39,444 nucleotides of DNA. It comes from Sphingobacterium sp. (GTDB lineage Bacteria; Bacteroidota; Bacteroidia; Sphingobacteriales; Sphingobacteriaceae). A program made the position numbers and the translations under genes. A model generated the notes under the pieces. It worked only from the letters and a program-made list of their open reading frames with translations, ran no database searches and was not told the DNA's origin. Positions 27,201 through 36,647 of this stretch are shown piece by piece; position 1 is the first letter of the stretch; each line of letters opens with the position of its first letter. The stretch covers positions 1-39,444 of the forward strand of contig JAITLV010000135.1 in the NCBI GenBank assembly GCA_031277685.1, written 5' to 3'.

Positions 27201-27351
27201 TGCAGGCCTGCGTGTCTATGTCGATGCGCAAAACGCATTTACATTTACAAAATTTGAGGGCTTGGATCCAGAGCGCAATCTGACTAATTCTTCTCCTGCT
27301 CAATATCCAAATGTAAGAATCATCACAGCCGGTTTAAATTTAAAATTTTAA
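24235..27351 (+). CDS. SusC-type TonB-dependent outer-membrane transporter
   Basis: A 1038-residue outer-membrane protein. Signal sequence (about 1-35), then a carboxypeptidase-regulatory-like domain (VSGTVVDSEGKPISGVNISV), TonB-box-like EETVVVGFGTQKKATLTGSV near 125-145, the plug (NRPITNATQALSGQVPGVWV) and a 22-strand barrel that ends in the expected aromatic residue (LNLKF). It has no STN domain, so it is not sigma/anti-sigma controlled; the upstream AraC site fits that. It pairs with the SusD lipoprotein 12 bases downstream and imports an oligosaccharide, probably the substrate of the GH2 enzyme. Confidence 0.92.
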   Translation: MKRKLNVDFLGGMTAFLLLLGNVSFTKASALHYALTNANLDLQNKTVSGTVVDSEGKPISGVNISVKGTSAVTRTDNNGRFTIAATENRSLVASSIGYLPKEILITKNLTNLSIVLETDVRTLEETVVVGFGTQKKATLTGSVSVMKGDVVSNRPITNATQALSGQVPGVWVNQQSGQPGRDGASIRVRGIGTIGTSDALVIIDGIVGSLGSLNPNDIESISVLKDASAAIYGSRAANGVILVQTKRGAKGKVKIDFSTSYGKQAATKLPEMITNSVDYMNLYNQALVNQGAPKFFSEATINEYKNGKDPIIYPNTDWLDVIMRNATIQTNQLGISGGEGNTQFNVSLGYINQDGIVQNGNAKLYNLRTNIDTKVNERLDIGVRSGIRYQDRKESFNGSGNLFTELYRTLPYYGTYTATGEYASTWVNSINAQFRNPLVMVNEGKNKSAYGNINTNIFLNYKLLEGLKFNITAGVNYSTNDNQTFVPKNLVYNPKTNTATSTMNASGPNASNSWDKTLYKTLFSSLTYNKTIAKDHDFTLAGIYSQEEEEYRTLSGSIMGFVNNSLSEINAGLTTPLTNGTTYGWALRSYIGRLNYAFREKYLFEGIARYDGSSRFSPKNRWGFFPSLSVGWRISQEDFMKDQGFFDELKIRGSWGKSGNDRMGFNDQRDLYAYIPTLAFARFYPIDDNIATGIAQMSIVDENIKWEVGTKSNIGFDATVLNRKLNLTFDYFVDKREGILRQIQLPDFIGIRNAPFRNLATVSNKGWELSANYHHKISELDINAGFNLTHVRNKIDYIPDPQKARNALLQGEPINAFYMWKSLGIFQSQQEVDESAKQNAVPTQPGDIKFEDFSGPEGKPDGIIDANDRQVVGKPIPTWTYGANINLAYKGVDLRVNLQGVADVESYVGSELFFPFLNGAGVGKHWDTGNTWTPENQNAKLPRLVQYSASSSQNYADNSFWLQDASFLRVKNIQVGYSLSSSVLSRLKVAGLRVYVDAQNAFTFTKFEGLDPERNLTNSSPAQYPNVRIITAGLNLKF

Positions 27352-27363
27352 AAAAAGTATCTC

Positions 27364-28926
27364 ATGACCAAAACAAAATATTTCAGCATTGGACTGGCAG
27401 CAATATCCCTGTTTGCCGTCTCTTGTCAAAAGGATTTTCTAAATAAGCTTCCACAGGACTCCGTTTCGCCCGAAGTCTTTTGGAAAACAGAGGAAGATGC
27501 CAAGGCAGCCAATATCGGTTGTTATTCGGCACTGTGGGATGTGACTACAGAGGTGCTTCCCTATTTGGATGTATTAACGCCAAATGCTTACAGCAACTAT
27601 CCTTGGGAAGGATGGAAAAATATTTCTTTAAGTGCACAAACGCCGAGTGATTTGGGTGGAATGGGCGGAATCTATACCGGTGCTTATGGCGGAATATCCG
27701 CTACAAACAACTTCTTAGCAAACATCGATAAAATTCAGATGAACGAGGAACGAAAAACTGTTATGAAAGGAGAAGCTTACTTTCTGAGAGCTTATTACTA
27801 CTCGTTACTTGTCAATTATTGGGGTGGAGTTATTATGGTATTGGATTCGCCCAACATTGATCAGATCAATACCAAGAAAAGTACAAAAGAGGAAGTGTAT
27901 GCACAGATTGAAAAAGATCTAAATACTGCAGCCGGCATGCTTCCGGTCGAATCAGCAGAAAAAGGTCGCGTAACCAAAGGTTCAGCTTATGGATTACTGA
28001 CACGTGTCAGTCTTTACCAACAAAAATGGAATGAAGCGACCAAGGCAGCATCCGAAGTAATGAAATTAGGCTACGAATTATTTCCAAGTTACCGGGGAAT
28101 CTTTTTAGAAGGTAACGAAAACAATAGCGAGGTGGTCTTTGATGTACAGTTTTTACAACCAAGATTTCCAACCAGTTGGGATGTATACTTAGGAATTTAT
28201 CAACCCGCCAATGCTCCAGGCTGGAGTTCCATCGAACCTACCCAAGATCTCGTTGATGAATATGAGATGAAAGACGGAAGTAAATACAGTATTAATAACC
28301 CGATTGCAGACCCCAAAGATCCAAATAATAACAGGGATCCGAGACTTGACCAAACGATGTTCAGAAAAGGTGTTTTATACAACTCTGTTCCCTACCCGGT
28401 AACCGAAGACGGTTGGCCAGGTGTATATACAGGTTATAGCTATAAGAAATACACCATTTATGACAACAATACCAGTCTTTCCAATGCGATAGGGGGCACT
28501 GGTCTTTCTCAGATTAACGGTATTGTAATTCGTTATGCAGACATCCTATTAATGTATGCCGAAGCATTGAATGAACTATCAGGACCAACCGCAGAGGTCT
28601 ATAATGCGATCAATCGGGTACGTGCACGCCCCTCTGTTAAAATGCCGGCACTTCCTACTGGTTTGAGCAAAGAACAAATGCGTGAACGCATTAGACATGA
28701 AAGAAGAATTGAATTTGCAGGTGAAGGACTGTACTACTCTGATGTACGTCGCTGGAAAATCGCCGAGGAAGTGCTCAACAGATCAATCATACTAAATGGT
28801 GGGCAAACCAAAGGTGCTGTAGAAAAAAGAATATTCCGAAAAGAAAAAGATTATCTCATGCCTTTTCCACAGAAAGATATTGATAATGCACCCAATATGA
28901 AGGATCAACAAAATCCTGGCTATTAA
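27364..28926 (+). CDS. SusD/RagB-type surface glycan-binding lipoprotein
   Basis: A 520-residue lipoprotein with lipobox FAVSC (Cys21). The SusD N-terminal helical region (NKLPQDSVSPEVFWKTEEDA; YFLRAYYYSLLVNYWGG) and the C-terminal RagB/SusD domain (IRYADILLMYAEALNEL; RERIRHERRIEFAGEGLYYS; DVRRWK) are intact, with the usual end YLMPFPQKDIDNAPNMKDQQ. It caps the SusC barrel and binds the oligosaccharide. It is the last gene of the unit, followed by a strong terminator. Confidence 0.92.
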   Translation: MTKTKYFSIGLAAISLFAVSCQKDFLNKLPQDSVSPEVFWKTEEDAKAANIGCYSALWDVTTEVLPYLDVLTPNAYSNYPWEGWKNISLSAQTPSDLGGMGGIYTGAYGGISATNNFLANIDKIQMNEERKTVMKGEAYFLRAYYYSLLVNYWGGVIMVLDSPNIDQINTKKSTKEEVYAQIEKDLNTAAGMLPVESAEKGRVTKGSAYGLLTRVSLYQQKWNEATKAASEVMKLGYELFPSYRGIFLEGNENNSEVVFDVQFLQPRFPTSWDVYLGIYQPANAPGWSSIEPTQDLVDEYEMKDGSKYSINNPIADPKDPNNNRDPRLDQTMFRKGVLYNSVPYPVTEDGWPGVYTGYSYKKYTIYDNNTSLSNAIGGTGLSQINGIVIRYADILLMYAEALNELSGPTAEVYNAINRVRARPSVKMPALPTGLSKEQMRERIRHERRIEFAGEGLYYSDVRRWKIAEEVLNRSIILNGGQTKGAVEKRIFRKEKDYLMPFPQKDIDNAPNMKDQQNPGY

Positions 28927-28950
28927 TTTTTGAAAATAACTCTACATTGA

Positions 28951-28986
28951 ATACACGTTTATAAAACCTATAAACGTGTATTTTTT
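28951..28986 (+). terminator. Rho-independent terminator of the susCD unit
   Basis: ATACACGTTTATA (28951-28963) pairs perfectly with TATAAACGTGTAT (28969-28981) across a five-base loop, followed by a T-run. Confidence 0.85.
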
Positions 28987-29180
28987 AGTGAGTCATTAAT
29001 TAATGAACGATATATTTAGTTCCGCATCTAATCTTAATCTTCTAAACAATACTATTCGAAGTATAATTTGCAGTAGACACTTTTAAAAGCGATGTCGAGT
29101 AATCTTTAATTTCTAGGAGTTTTAGTTTTCCAAACCCATAGTTTTACTGAACCTTCAATAAAAAAACATTGTTCATAGCA
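28987..29180. other. Convergent intergenic region
   Basis: About 190 bp between two convergent terminators; I see no gene or further structure in it. Confidence 0.6.
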
Positions 29181-29181
29181 T

Positions 29182-29212
29182 AAAAAGGCAGGTAGTAACA
29201 TTACTACCTACC
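29182..29212 (-). terminator. Terminator of the minus-strand sigma/SusCD/thioredoxin unit
   Basis: Read on the minus strand, AGGTAGTAA pairs with TTACTACCT around a two-base loop, the stem is extended by two G-C pairs beyond one mismatch, and CTTTTTA follows. Confidence 0.75.
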
Positions 29213-29236
29213 AGCAAATTTAAAAATCAAGATTAC

Positions 29237-30388
29237 TTAATATCCAAAAATGGATTTAAGCTTGGTCGTCAAAGCCTCACCACGTAGATTGGTTTCCACA
29301 ATATTTCCTTTGGGATCGACAATCACCATATAAGGGATAGCGTTAAACAAATAATCGTTCATAAGCTTTCGTGAATCTTTGGCCAATACCTGGTGCCAAG
29401 GCATATTTTCTTCGAGCAAAGCTTTGCGCCAATCTGATTCTTTTGCGTCGATCGAAACACCCATAATCTGCAAACCTTCTTTTCTGTATTTCGAATAAAT
29501 ATCCTTTAGATGCGGAATCTCCCCTCGACATGGACCACACCAGGATGCCCAAAAATCGAGAATAAGATATTTCCCACGAAGCTGTTCTGGACTGATCTTC
29601 TTCCCAGATGGATCTGAAAGACTGAAGGTAGGAACTGGATTGCCTATTGCGAGCTTTTTCGTCTGTTCCATATTAGCCAAAATCTCCTTGCGCCTCTGCT
29701 CAATAGTTGCCCAATCCGGATATTTTTTGGAAAGCCTATCCAATGTGGCCATCATCAGATCATGGTCTGTCTTCCAGTTTAAAGAACGAAGTGCATAGAG
29801 TACGGTCGGCCGATCTCCATATAGCTGAACAATATTACGTATGCGCTCATTCATATCATTAGTAAGCGCCTCAAGCTGAAGATCGGCACTTTTCATCCAA
29901 AGAGAATCTTTCGCTTGTTGTGCTTCATACTTTTGTCTGGACGATAAAATAAGTCCCTGATAATTACGATGTGATGCAAAATTAACCAGATTGATCACGT
30001 TATTGTCGGCAGATCCCTCAATCATTATATAAGGTGGATTCTTATAAATGACTTTAGCTGTATCTATACCTCTAAAATTAATTGTCAGGTCGTCTTTGTC
30101 TGCCCAGATATCAATACGGTCCATGTAATAGACTCTGATCTGATAAAAATCAGGCACAGCTGTATTGATCTTAAACTGAAAATTCTGTTTATTATCCAGG
30201 ACGGCACTATCCATTGGAGTAAAAACTTTTTTAAATCCCTCGCCTTTCATTTGCCCAAGATAGATCTGGCGTTTCCCGGTCGGATCCGGAAATTTTACAT
30301 GACCAGTTACCGTAATTACTTTGCTTCCTTGTGCAAACAATGTTCCTGCTACCAACAAAAGTAGTAGCATCCAAATATATTTTTTCAT
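29237..30388 (-). CDS. Secreted TlpA-like thioredoxin with N-terminal DUF4369-like domain
   Basis: A 383-residue protein with a signal peptide (MKKYIWMLLLLLVAGTLFAQ). Residues about 25-125 form a beta-rich DUF4369-like domain and 125-245 a helical linker. The thioredoxin/AhpC-TlpA domain at about 245-383 has the redox motif in LILDFWASWCGPCRGEIPHL, with the cis-proline segment in NAIPYMVIVDPKG. It is a periplasmic thiol-disulfide reductase of the TlpA/ResA type. It is the last gene of the unit, 19 bases after another thioredoxin-fold gene. Confidence 0.85.
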   Translation of the reverse strand: MKKYIWMLLLLLVAGTLFAQGSKVITVTGHVKFPDPTGKRQIYLGQMKGEGFKKVFTPMDSAVLDNKQNFQFKINTAVPDFYQIRVYYMDRIDIWADKDDLTINFRGIDTAKVIYKNPPYIMIEGSADNNVINLVNFASHRNYQGLILSSRQKYEAQQAKDSLWMKSADLQLEALTNDMNERIRNIVQLYGDRPTVLYALRSLNWKTDHDLMMATLDRLSKKYPDWATIEQRRKEILANMEQTKKLAIGNPVPTFSLSDPSGKKISPEQLRGKYLILDFWASWCGPCRGEIPHLKDIYSKYRKEGLQIMGVSIDAKESDWRKALLEENMPWHQVLAKDSRKLMNDYLFNAIPYMVIVDPKGNIVETNLRGEALTTKLKSIFGY

Positions 30389-30407
30389 TTTTTTTATATT
30401 TTTCTAA

Positions 30408-31643
30408 TTACATAAAGCCTCTGATTGCAGAGTTGAATTTGACACCCTTGGCTACTTCAGCTTCTTTCAATTTATTCTGCACCTCAATTTCCTGCTCTAC
30501 TTTTTGAACCATTGCCTGATCTTTTAACTGGGTATATAGCTTCAATTGAAAATCAAGTAAGTCTTTTTTATAAACGGGGTTCAGGTCAGTAGCCAGCAAT
30601 AGATCCGTCCAATGGATCGCATCTTTTAATCGGTCATCGGGAGCACTTCCGATAAACTTTCTAGTATAATTCAATAAATATGAACTTTTGGTTTCCAAAC
30701 TTTTGATCGGACTATCTGTGCCAATCAACTGCAACATCGTGGTATTAAAACTGGCCCAGTCACTCTTATTTCTAAAATCGACCAGCTGTAGACGAAGCAA
30801 AAGCTCATTCGCGCGCGGATCACCAATGGATCGGAGCATGTTCATTACCTTTAGTTGTCTTTGTGCATCTACAGGCTTTTTCATATAATATGCTGTACTT
30901 GCTGCTCCAACTTCACCGGATAAATTCCCTATGATATAGCCTAAAACTTTGTCCTTTCCTACTTTTCGGGCAAATTCATCCTGATGCGAAAAAATATAGT
31001 TAAAAGTTTTGGAGTCTGTGTTATAGAGATATTCCCCTAAGACTTTCCAATTTTCTGATTGCTTTAATTCGGCCGGTGTCAGTGCATCAAAATAGCCGGT
31101 GGCCACCTCTTTAATCTTAGCGCGGTCACCAGCATTACCCAGCACTTTGAAATAGGCTGTTAAGGTAGAAAGAGATCTATCACCGTTTTCATAGCGTTTT
31201 GCTAGTCCCAGAAGCGAAGCCTTTGGATCCAATGCCGGTCTGGAAAGATTGATCATCTCCTTAGCCGAGGGCGCGCCCACAATTTTATGCACTACTACCC
31301 CATCACCATCGATAAAAAGCAGAGTCGGGTAAGCAGCGATATCTGAGGCATAACGCTTTTTCAATGTAATCCCCTCTCCTTTCTCCATATCGTACCCGAC
31401 ATTAATAAAGGTATTGTTAAAAAAATCGGCAATGCTGTCAACAGTAAAAACATCTTTTGCCATCTGTTTACAGGGTACGCACCAAGAAGTATAGGCATCC
31501 AAGAAAATCAGTTTCTTTTCACGTTTTGCTTCATTGAGAACAGTCTCGAAAGCGGCATCATGCTTAAATTGTATCGTTCGATTTTGAGCGATCAAACTAA
31601 ATTTGACCAGAAAGATAGCGAGTAAAATAAGGTACTTTTTCAT
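30408..31643 (-). CDS. Secreted thioredoxin-family protein with helical C-terminal region
   Basis: A 411-residue protein with a signal peptide (LILLAIFLVKFSLIAQ). The thioredoxin domain is at residues about 25-130: KLIFLDAYTSWCVPCKQMAK holds the CVPC motif and AAYPTLLFIDGDG the cis-proline. Residues 135-400 are helical and repeat-like. This is the thiol:disulfide interchange DUF255/thioredoxin_7-like type common behind SusD genes. It lies 35 bases after SusD and likely acts on the disulfides of the imported substrate or of a neighbour protein. Confidence 0.8.
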   Translation of the reverse strand: MKKYLILLAIFLVKFSLIAQNRTIQFKHDAAFETVLNEAKREKKLIFLDAYTSWCVPCKQMAKDVFTVDSIADFFNNTFINVGYDMEKGEGITLKKRYASDIAAYPTLLFIDGDGVVVHKIVGAPSAKEMINLSRPALDPKASLLGLAKRYENGDRSLSTLTAYFKVLGNAGDRAKIKEVATGYFDALTPAELKQSENWKVLGEYLYNTDSKTFNYIFSHQDEFARKVGKDKVLGYIIGNLSGEVGAASTAYYMKKPVDAQRQLKVMNMLRSIGDPRANELLLRLQLVDFRNKSDWASFNTTMLQLIGTDSPIKSLETKSSYLLNYTRKFIGSAPDDRLKDAIHWTDLLLATDLNPVYKKDLLDFQLKLYTQLKDQAMVQKVEQEIEVQNKLKEAEVAKGVKFNSAIRGFM

Positions 31644-31678
31644 TTATATTATTGTTTTTGTATAGTTTACACTTTGTT

Positions 31679-33091
31679 TTAGTAATCCGGATTCTGTTTT
31701 AAGAAGCCATTACTGATCGAGATCTCTGCCTGTGGTATTGGAAAGGCGTACCGATTGGCTGGAATCACTGGATTAATTGCTCTGCCCGTACGCATTCGGT
31801 CAAACCGGTCGTGCCCCTCAAAAGCCAATTCCCAGTTGCGTTCACGCCACAGTACTTCAAGAAATTGCTGCTTGCTTGCGAAGGATGAAATGGTATAGGG
31901 CGCGGGTTTATTCACAGCCGAAAATGCACGCTGATGGATGCTATTCAACAAGTCTATAGCAGCCTGATTGACCCCTTCAATATTTGTCAGTGCTTCAGCT
32001 TTATTGAGCACAACTTCAGCCAGGCGAATGACGACCATATTATCGTACATGTTTGGGCTTGTGTATTTATTGGACCGAATTTCACCTTCAGGTATGGTCT
32101 GGGTCGGTGCCAAGGTCTGTAACATGGTACTACGCCGAATATCATGCTCTGTATACGTTTTTACAAAGGTAGGATCTACCGCATATTGAAAGTTATTGGC
32201 TGTATTACTCGACAATGCGGTGTTCCAACTCACAGGAAAGCCATATATAATTTCTTTATTGAATGGAATATTGGCCGGAGCAGCGATCACCGAGCTATTG
32301 TTCGGAAAAACGAGATCAGGAGAATTGGCCAGATTGTAGCTTGCATCTGAAAGTACGGCATCAGCCATTTTGACAACGTCTACATCACGGTGCTGATAGA
32401 GGTAGATACGGGTCAAGAGCGCCTTGGCAACACTTTGAACAGCTCTGGAACGCAGCTTGACATCCACCTGCGTCGCCGTTGGATAACTTAGCGGAAGGTC
32501 AGGAATAGCTTCTTCAAGATCCTGAATCACCCGATCGAATACCTGTTGATTTGTAGACCTTGGAATATACTGGCTCTCGTCCGAACGAGAAAATGCATCC
32601 AGACGTAACGGAACAGCGAGCTTGCTACTGCCATTTGCACCGTACCAGCCGTCAGCAAATAACAATGCCAGCCTAAAATAACTGTAAGCTCGTAAAAATT
32701 TTGCTTCAGCAATAAATTGCCTTTGCACCGTTTCTTCAAACTTGGCATATTTTGGCAGGTTATTGATGACTACATTCGCAATGTTAATTACCTTGTAATG
32801 TTCTGTCCATATCCTGGCCAATACAGGCGAAGTAGGATCTACCGTTCCATTATAGTAGGTATTGGTTACAAGATAAAGATTGCCGGTGCTCAGGTCGGCT
32901 ATGGGCAAGGCATCCCGTTCAATTAAATACTGAGTATAGAAGCCTCCGGCAATCAGGCGCTCGGTAGTGTTCCTGTCTTCCAAAAGCTCGCTTTCAACCA
33001 GATTATTTTCTGGGCTCAGATCCAGCTTTTTATTACAGGACACCAAAAGTGCCACCAAAAGTAGTAATACATATGTTGATCTATTTTTCAT
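31679..33091 (-). CDS. SusD/RagB-type lipoprotein (second pair)
   Basis: A 470-residue lipoprotein with lipobox LVSC (Cys19). SusD-like features are FIAEAKFLRAYSYFRLALLF in the helical N-terminal part, VVIRLAEVVLNKAEALTNIE, and WRERNWELAFEGHDRFDRMR in the C-terminal domain, ending RYAFPIPQAEISISNGFLKQ. It is shorter than the first SusD and diverged, so the two pairs are not a recent duplication. It is 15 bases after susC. Confidence 0.9.
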   Translation of the reverse strand: MKNRSTYVLLLLVALLVSCNKKLDLSPENNLVESELLEDRNTTERLIAGGFYTQYLIERDALPIADLSTGNLYLVTNTYYNGTVDPTSPVLARIWTEHYKVINIANVVINNLPKYAKFEETVQRQFIAEAKFLRAYSYFRLALLFADGWYGANGSSKLAVPLRLDAFSRSDESQYIPRSTNQQVFDRVIQDLEEAIPDLPLSYPTATQVDVKLRSRAVQSVAKALLTRIYLYQHRDVDVVKMADAVLSDASYNLANSPDLVFPNNSSVIAAPANIPFNKEIIYGFPVSWNTALSSNTANNFQYAVDPTFVKTYTEHDIRRSTMLQTLAPTQTIPEGEIRSNKYTSPNMYDNMVVIRLAEVVLNKAEALTNIEGVNQAAIDLLNSIHQRAFSAVNKPAPYTISSFASKQQFLEVLWRERNWELAFEGHDRFDRMRTGRAINPVIPANRYAFPIPQAEISISNGFLKQNPDY

Positions 33092-33106
33092 ATTCTTTGT
33101 GCTAAA

Positions 33107-36100
33107 TTAAAATCTGATTTTCGCGCCAAAACGTATTGATCTAGCCGGGGGCAACGTAAATTCATCTCTTCCGACCTGAAGTGCTGAAGATCCAAATGCA
33201 CTGACCTCCGGATCTATTCCCGTGTATTTGGTAAAAATCAATGCATTGTCCATCTGCAGGTAGAGTTTTATCCCCTGTATATTTGCTCTTTTTAGAAAAT
33301 GAGATTCGAAACTATAACCGATGGTCACATTCTTTACTTTCAGGTAAGAAGCATCTTCCAGAAAACGGGAGGTATTTCGACCCAACGTATAATCTGTTCC
33401 CAACGGATTACGGACACCGGAGATTGGATTTAAAACAGAATTTGTCTCATTTAACAGCGCCGGGATCTCAGTCTGCTGTCCGGGCTCTTTCCAATAATCC
33501 AATAAATCCGTAGAGAGATTATTTGCCTCATTGCTCGTATACGAATATAGGTATGCTTTGGCTCCATTGATCATCTTATTGCCTACCGCATAGGTCAAAA
33601 AAACATTCATCTCCAAGCCTTTATACCTAAAAATATTATCCCAGCCACCGAATACTTTTGGTGTTGCATCCCCCATGAGCTTACGATGTTCATCCCATCC
33701 ATTTTTTTGGAGCTGTATATTGACTTCGGTCTTATTCCCATCTTTATCTACCCAAAGTGGATTACCATTTTGGGGATTCACCCCGCCCCACTCATAGAGA
33801 AAAAATGCCGTAGCCGACTGTCCCTCCATTAAAAATTTTCCGGTACCGGCTTCCAGTGTGCGGCCAAGCTCCAAAGGATCGGTGATTCCATTTTTTTGAA
33901 ATAGACGTTCGATCCTGTTCTTATTTTTACTCAACGTAAGCATCGTATTCCATGAGAAATTGCCTTTTCTTAGGATATCCGCATTTACTGTTATTTCTAT
34001 GCCCTTGTTGCGTAGTACACCGACATTTTGCTGCTGCATATTAAATCCCAAAAAAGCAGGTATCGGAAAAGAGAGAATCGCATTGTCTGTTTTTTCGTTG
34101 TAATAATCCACCGTTAGTACCAATGCCGAATTAAACAGCGAAATATCCGTACCGATATTATATTTGGTACGTGTCTCCCATTTCAGGTCAGGGTTATTTG
34201 GAACAGTCGGTACAATAACCACGTCACCGGCCCAACTGGGGTTTCCCGTTGGATTAGCATAGATGCCCTTATTACCATAATACCCTGCACCTCCATCGGA
34301 TCCGGATAGTCCCAAGCTACTGCGAATTTTAAATTGGTCCAAGAAGGAAATATCTTTCAAAAAAGATTCCTGTTTCAGATCCCAGCCCAGGGAGAATGAA
34401 GGAAATCCAACGTACCTGCGGTCTTCACTGAATTTGGACGAGCCATCAATACGGTAGGTAATACCAGCCATATATTTATTCTTGTAGCTATAATTGAATC
34501 TTCCAAATACTGAAAATAACGCCCATTGCTGTTGCAGTGCATTTCCAAAGGTTCGGGTACCGGCACTTGTGATACTGAGAACCTGATCATTGGGAAAGTT
34601 ATTGCCTGTGACATTGGTGCTATTTTCGACTGAAGCTTCAAAACTTTGGCCCACAACTGCGTTAAGACCGTGAAAGCCAAAGCGCTGGTTGATGTTTAAC
34701 GTGTTGTTAACCACCCATTTTCTACGCCAGGTTTGGGTCTCGGATGCTAGACCACCTACCGTACGCGGTCGGTTGGTGTAGCGGCTAAATGCGCGTGTTG
34801 TTTCCCAGTCGACCCCAAACTCAGATTTGAATTTAATCCATTTAAGCAAATCCAGCTCGGCGAAAATATTTCCTACAATATTATTGTCATTCACATAGTT
34901 GGTCGTGGTATTAGCATAGCCTACGGCATTTAAATCCCGAGCCACGCTTGTCACAACAGGATTGGGACCCGTTGCCCAAATGTAATTTCCTGATCCGTCA
35001 TAGATCGGTTTATTAGGCGCAGTAATTGCGGCATCACCATAGAGTAGATTGGCGTTTAATGCGTTGTTCACTGTGCTCGAAACGGCAATATTTGACCCAA
35101 CACGCAATGCCTTACTCAAGGACTGATTCAGATTAAGCCTTCCAGAATATCGATCATAATTATTTTTGATGACATAGGGTTTGTCATTGGTATAGGAGCC
35201 GCTCAAATAGTAATTACCCTTGTCATTTCCGTTAGAAATATTGAAGGACGCATTATAAGACGCACCTGTGCGATATATTTCTTCCAGCCAGTTGGTGTTC
35301 ACTCCTTTAGGAAACACTAAATTTTTATTCTGCTTCTTAAAATACTCCGTATAAAAATCGGCGTATTGATCTCCATTCATTAACTCATGCTTCTTCACTG
35401 GCGTATTCAAAGAAGTGGAAAACTGCACATCGATAGTTGGCGCATAGGCTTTGCCCTGTTTGGTTTTGATAAGGATGACACCTGAAGCGCCACGCGAGCC
35501 ATAAATTGCTGTAGAGTAGGCATCTTTCAATACCTCGATAGATTCAATATCCTCCGGATTGATCAGCGACAATGGATTGCGCTCAAAAGTTTCCCTTTGA
35601 TTTTGTGTCATTGTGTTTTTAGCATTCCCTGTAAAGGTCGAATTATGGCTACGGCCACTGAAATTCACGGTGTTGGCATCCGGGTCAATTCCATACATCG
35701 GTACACCGTCAATGACAATCAAGGGCGGGTTTCCTTTTCCATTGATACTGGTAATTCCCCTTATGGAAAGCACAGGTGCTGCCCCAGGTACACCGGAGGA
35801 AGGCAAGACCTGCAAACCTGCAACACGCCCCACCAAAGCTCCATCAACGGAATTGGGAAGCGCTCCAATCGCTTTAGGCTTAAAACTTCCAACAGCGCCA
35901 AGGTTAGTACGGCGCTCAACCGTTCCATACCCGACCAGTACAACTTCGTCCAACTGACTTACACGGGGTTCAAGGCGAACGACAACAAATTCCTTCTGAA
36001 CGGTAATCTGCTGGGTACTGTATCCCACGCAACTACAGATCAAAACATTATCCATTGTAGATGATTCGATTTCAAATTCTCCTTTATCATTCGTAAGCGA

Positions 36101-36586
36101 CTTTAAACTAGTTCCCTTGAGAGTCACGGTGATACCTTTCAATGCTTCCCCCTGTGCATTCAAGATCTTTCCCTTTATTGGATATTTCTGCGAACCCGGG
36201 ATTAATGGCTTTCTTTCAGACGATGGAGGGATCGACCGGATTACCACTGTCTTTCCCCGAATGGTGTATGTAAACGGTTGTTCGGCAAAACATAATTTTA
36301 AGACTTCATCGAGCGTTTTATCATTGACCTGAAGAGAAATGAGTTTTGCACGATCCAGTTCCTGATTACTGTAGAGAAAATCTGCTCCGGTCTGTTTACG
36401 CAGTTCTTTCAAAACATGTTCAATCTTTACATTCTTCAAGGAAAGATTTACCTTCTGCCCATATGCTACTGCACTTGTCAATAAAACGCAAATCAACAGG
36501 AGCGTGCTTGATATTTTCATAGTTTGGATGGTTATCCTATAAGCATAGAGTAGCCTCTTCGCATGACTTATAGCGATTATTTTCAT
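33107..36586 (-). CDS. SusC-type TonB-dependent transporter with STN signalling domain
   Basis: A 1159-residue outer-membrane transporter. After the signal region comes a secretin/TonB N-terminal (STN) domain at about 45-115 (VNLSLKNVKIEHVLKELRKQ), a carboxypeptidase-regulatory-like domain (IKGKILNAQGEALKGITVTL), TonB-box-like LDEVVLVGYGTVERRTNLGA, plug and barrel ending FGAKIRF. The STN domain contacts the periplasmic part of FecR and makes import self-inducing. A shorter start at Met23 gives a conventional signal peptide; long N-termini are common in this group. Its own promoter-like sequence lies upstream. Confidence 0.92.
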   Translation of the reverse strand: MKIIAISHAKRLLYAYRITIQTMKISSTLLLICVLLTSAVAYGQKVNLSLKNVKIEHVLKELRKQTGADFLYSNQELDRAKLISLQVNDKTLDEVLKLCFAEQPFTYTIRGKTVVIRSIPPSSERKPLIPGSQKYPIKGKILNAQGEALKGITVTLKGTSLKSLTNDKGEFEIESSTMDNVLICSCVGYSTQQITVQKEFVVVRLEPRVSQLDEVVLVGYGTVERRTNLGAVGSFKPKAIGALPNSVDGALVGRVAGLQVLPSSGVPGAAPVLSIRGITSINGKGNPPLIVIDGVPMYGIDPDANTVNFSGRSHNSTFTGNAKNTMTQNQRETFERNPLSLINPEDIESIEVLKDAYSTAIYGSRGASGVILIKTKQGKAYAPTIDVQFSTSLNTPVKKHELMNGDQYADFYTEYFKKQNKNLVFPKGVNTNWLEEIYRTGASYNASFNISNGNDKGNYYLSGSYTNDKPYVIKNNYDRYSGRLNLNQSLSKALRVGSNIAVSSTVNNALNANLLYGDAAITAPNKPIYDGSGNYIWATGPNPVVTSVARDLNAVGYANTTTNYVNDNNIVGNIFAELDLLKWIKFKSEFGVDWETTRAFSRYTNRPRTVGGLASETQTWRRKWVVNNTLNINQRFGFHGLNAVVGQSFEASVENSTNVTGNNFPNDQVLSITSAGTRTFGNALQQQWALFSVFGRFNYSYKNKYMAGITYRIDGSSKFSEDRRYVGFPSFSLGWDLKQESFLKDISFLDQFKIRSSLGLSGSDGGAGYYGNKGIYANPTGNPSWAGDVVIVPTVPNNPDLKWETRTKYNIGTDISLFNSALVLTVDYYNEKTDNAILSFPIPAFLGFNMQQQNVGVLRNKGIEITVNADILRKGNFSWNTMLTLSKNKNRIERLFQKNGITDPLELGRTLEAGTGKFLMEGQSATAFFLYEWGGVNPQNGNPLWVDKDGNKTEVNIQLQKNGWDEHRKLMGDATPKVFGGWDNIFRYKGLEMNVFLTYAVGNKMINGAKAYLYSYTSNEANNLSTDLLDYWKEPGQQTEIPALLNETNSVLNPISGVRNPLGTDYTLGRNTSRFLEDASYLKVKNVTIGYSFESHFLKRANIQGIKLYLQMDNALIFTKYTGIDPEVSAFGSSALQVGRDEFTLPPARSIRFGAKIRF

Positions 36587-36605
36587 ATATTTGGTTAGTT
36601 AAGTT

Positions 36606-36613
36606 CAAACTTA
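36606..36613 (-). promoter_or_regulatory. Candidate -7 element before the STN-type susC
   Basis: On the minus strand TAAGTTTG matches TAnnTTTG exactly and lies about 20 bases before the annotated start. No good -33 TTG sits at the usual distance, which is compatible with control by the neighbouring ECF sigma factor. Confidence 0.35.
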
Positions 36614-36647
36614 TTAGTTCACAACGCTATTAGGCCCCTTAACCAAT

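Noticed and set aside
27364..33091. The two SusD genes as a recent duplication
   Set aside because: They differ in length and in most visible sequence, and their SusC partners differ in domain layout (one with STN, one without).
35597..36064. 155-codon + strand frame inside the STN-type susC
   Set aside because: Fully antisense to the plug and TonB-box part of a clear SusC gene.
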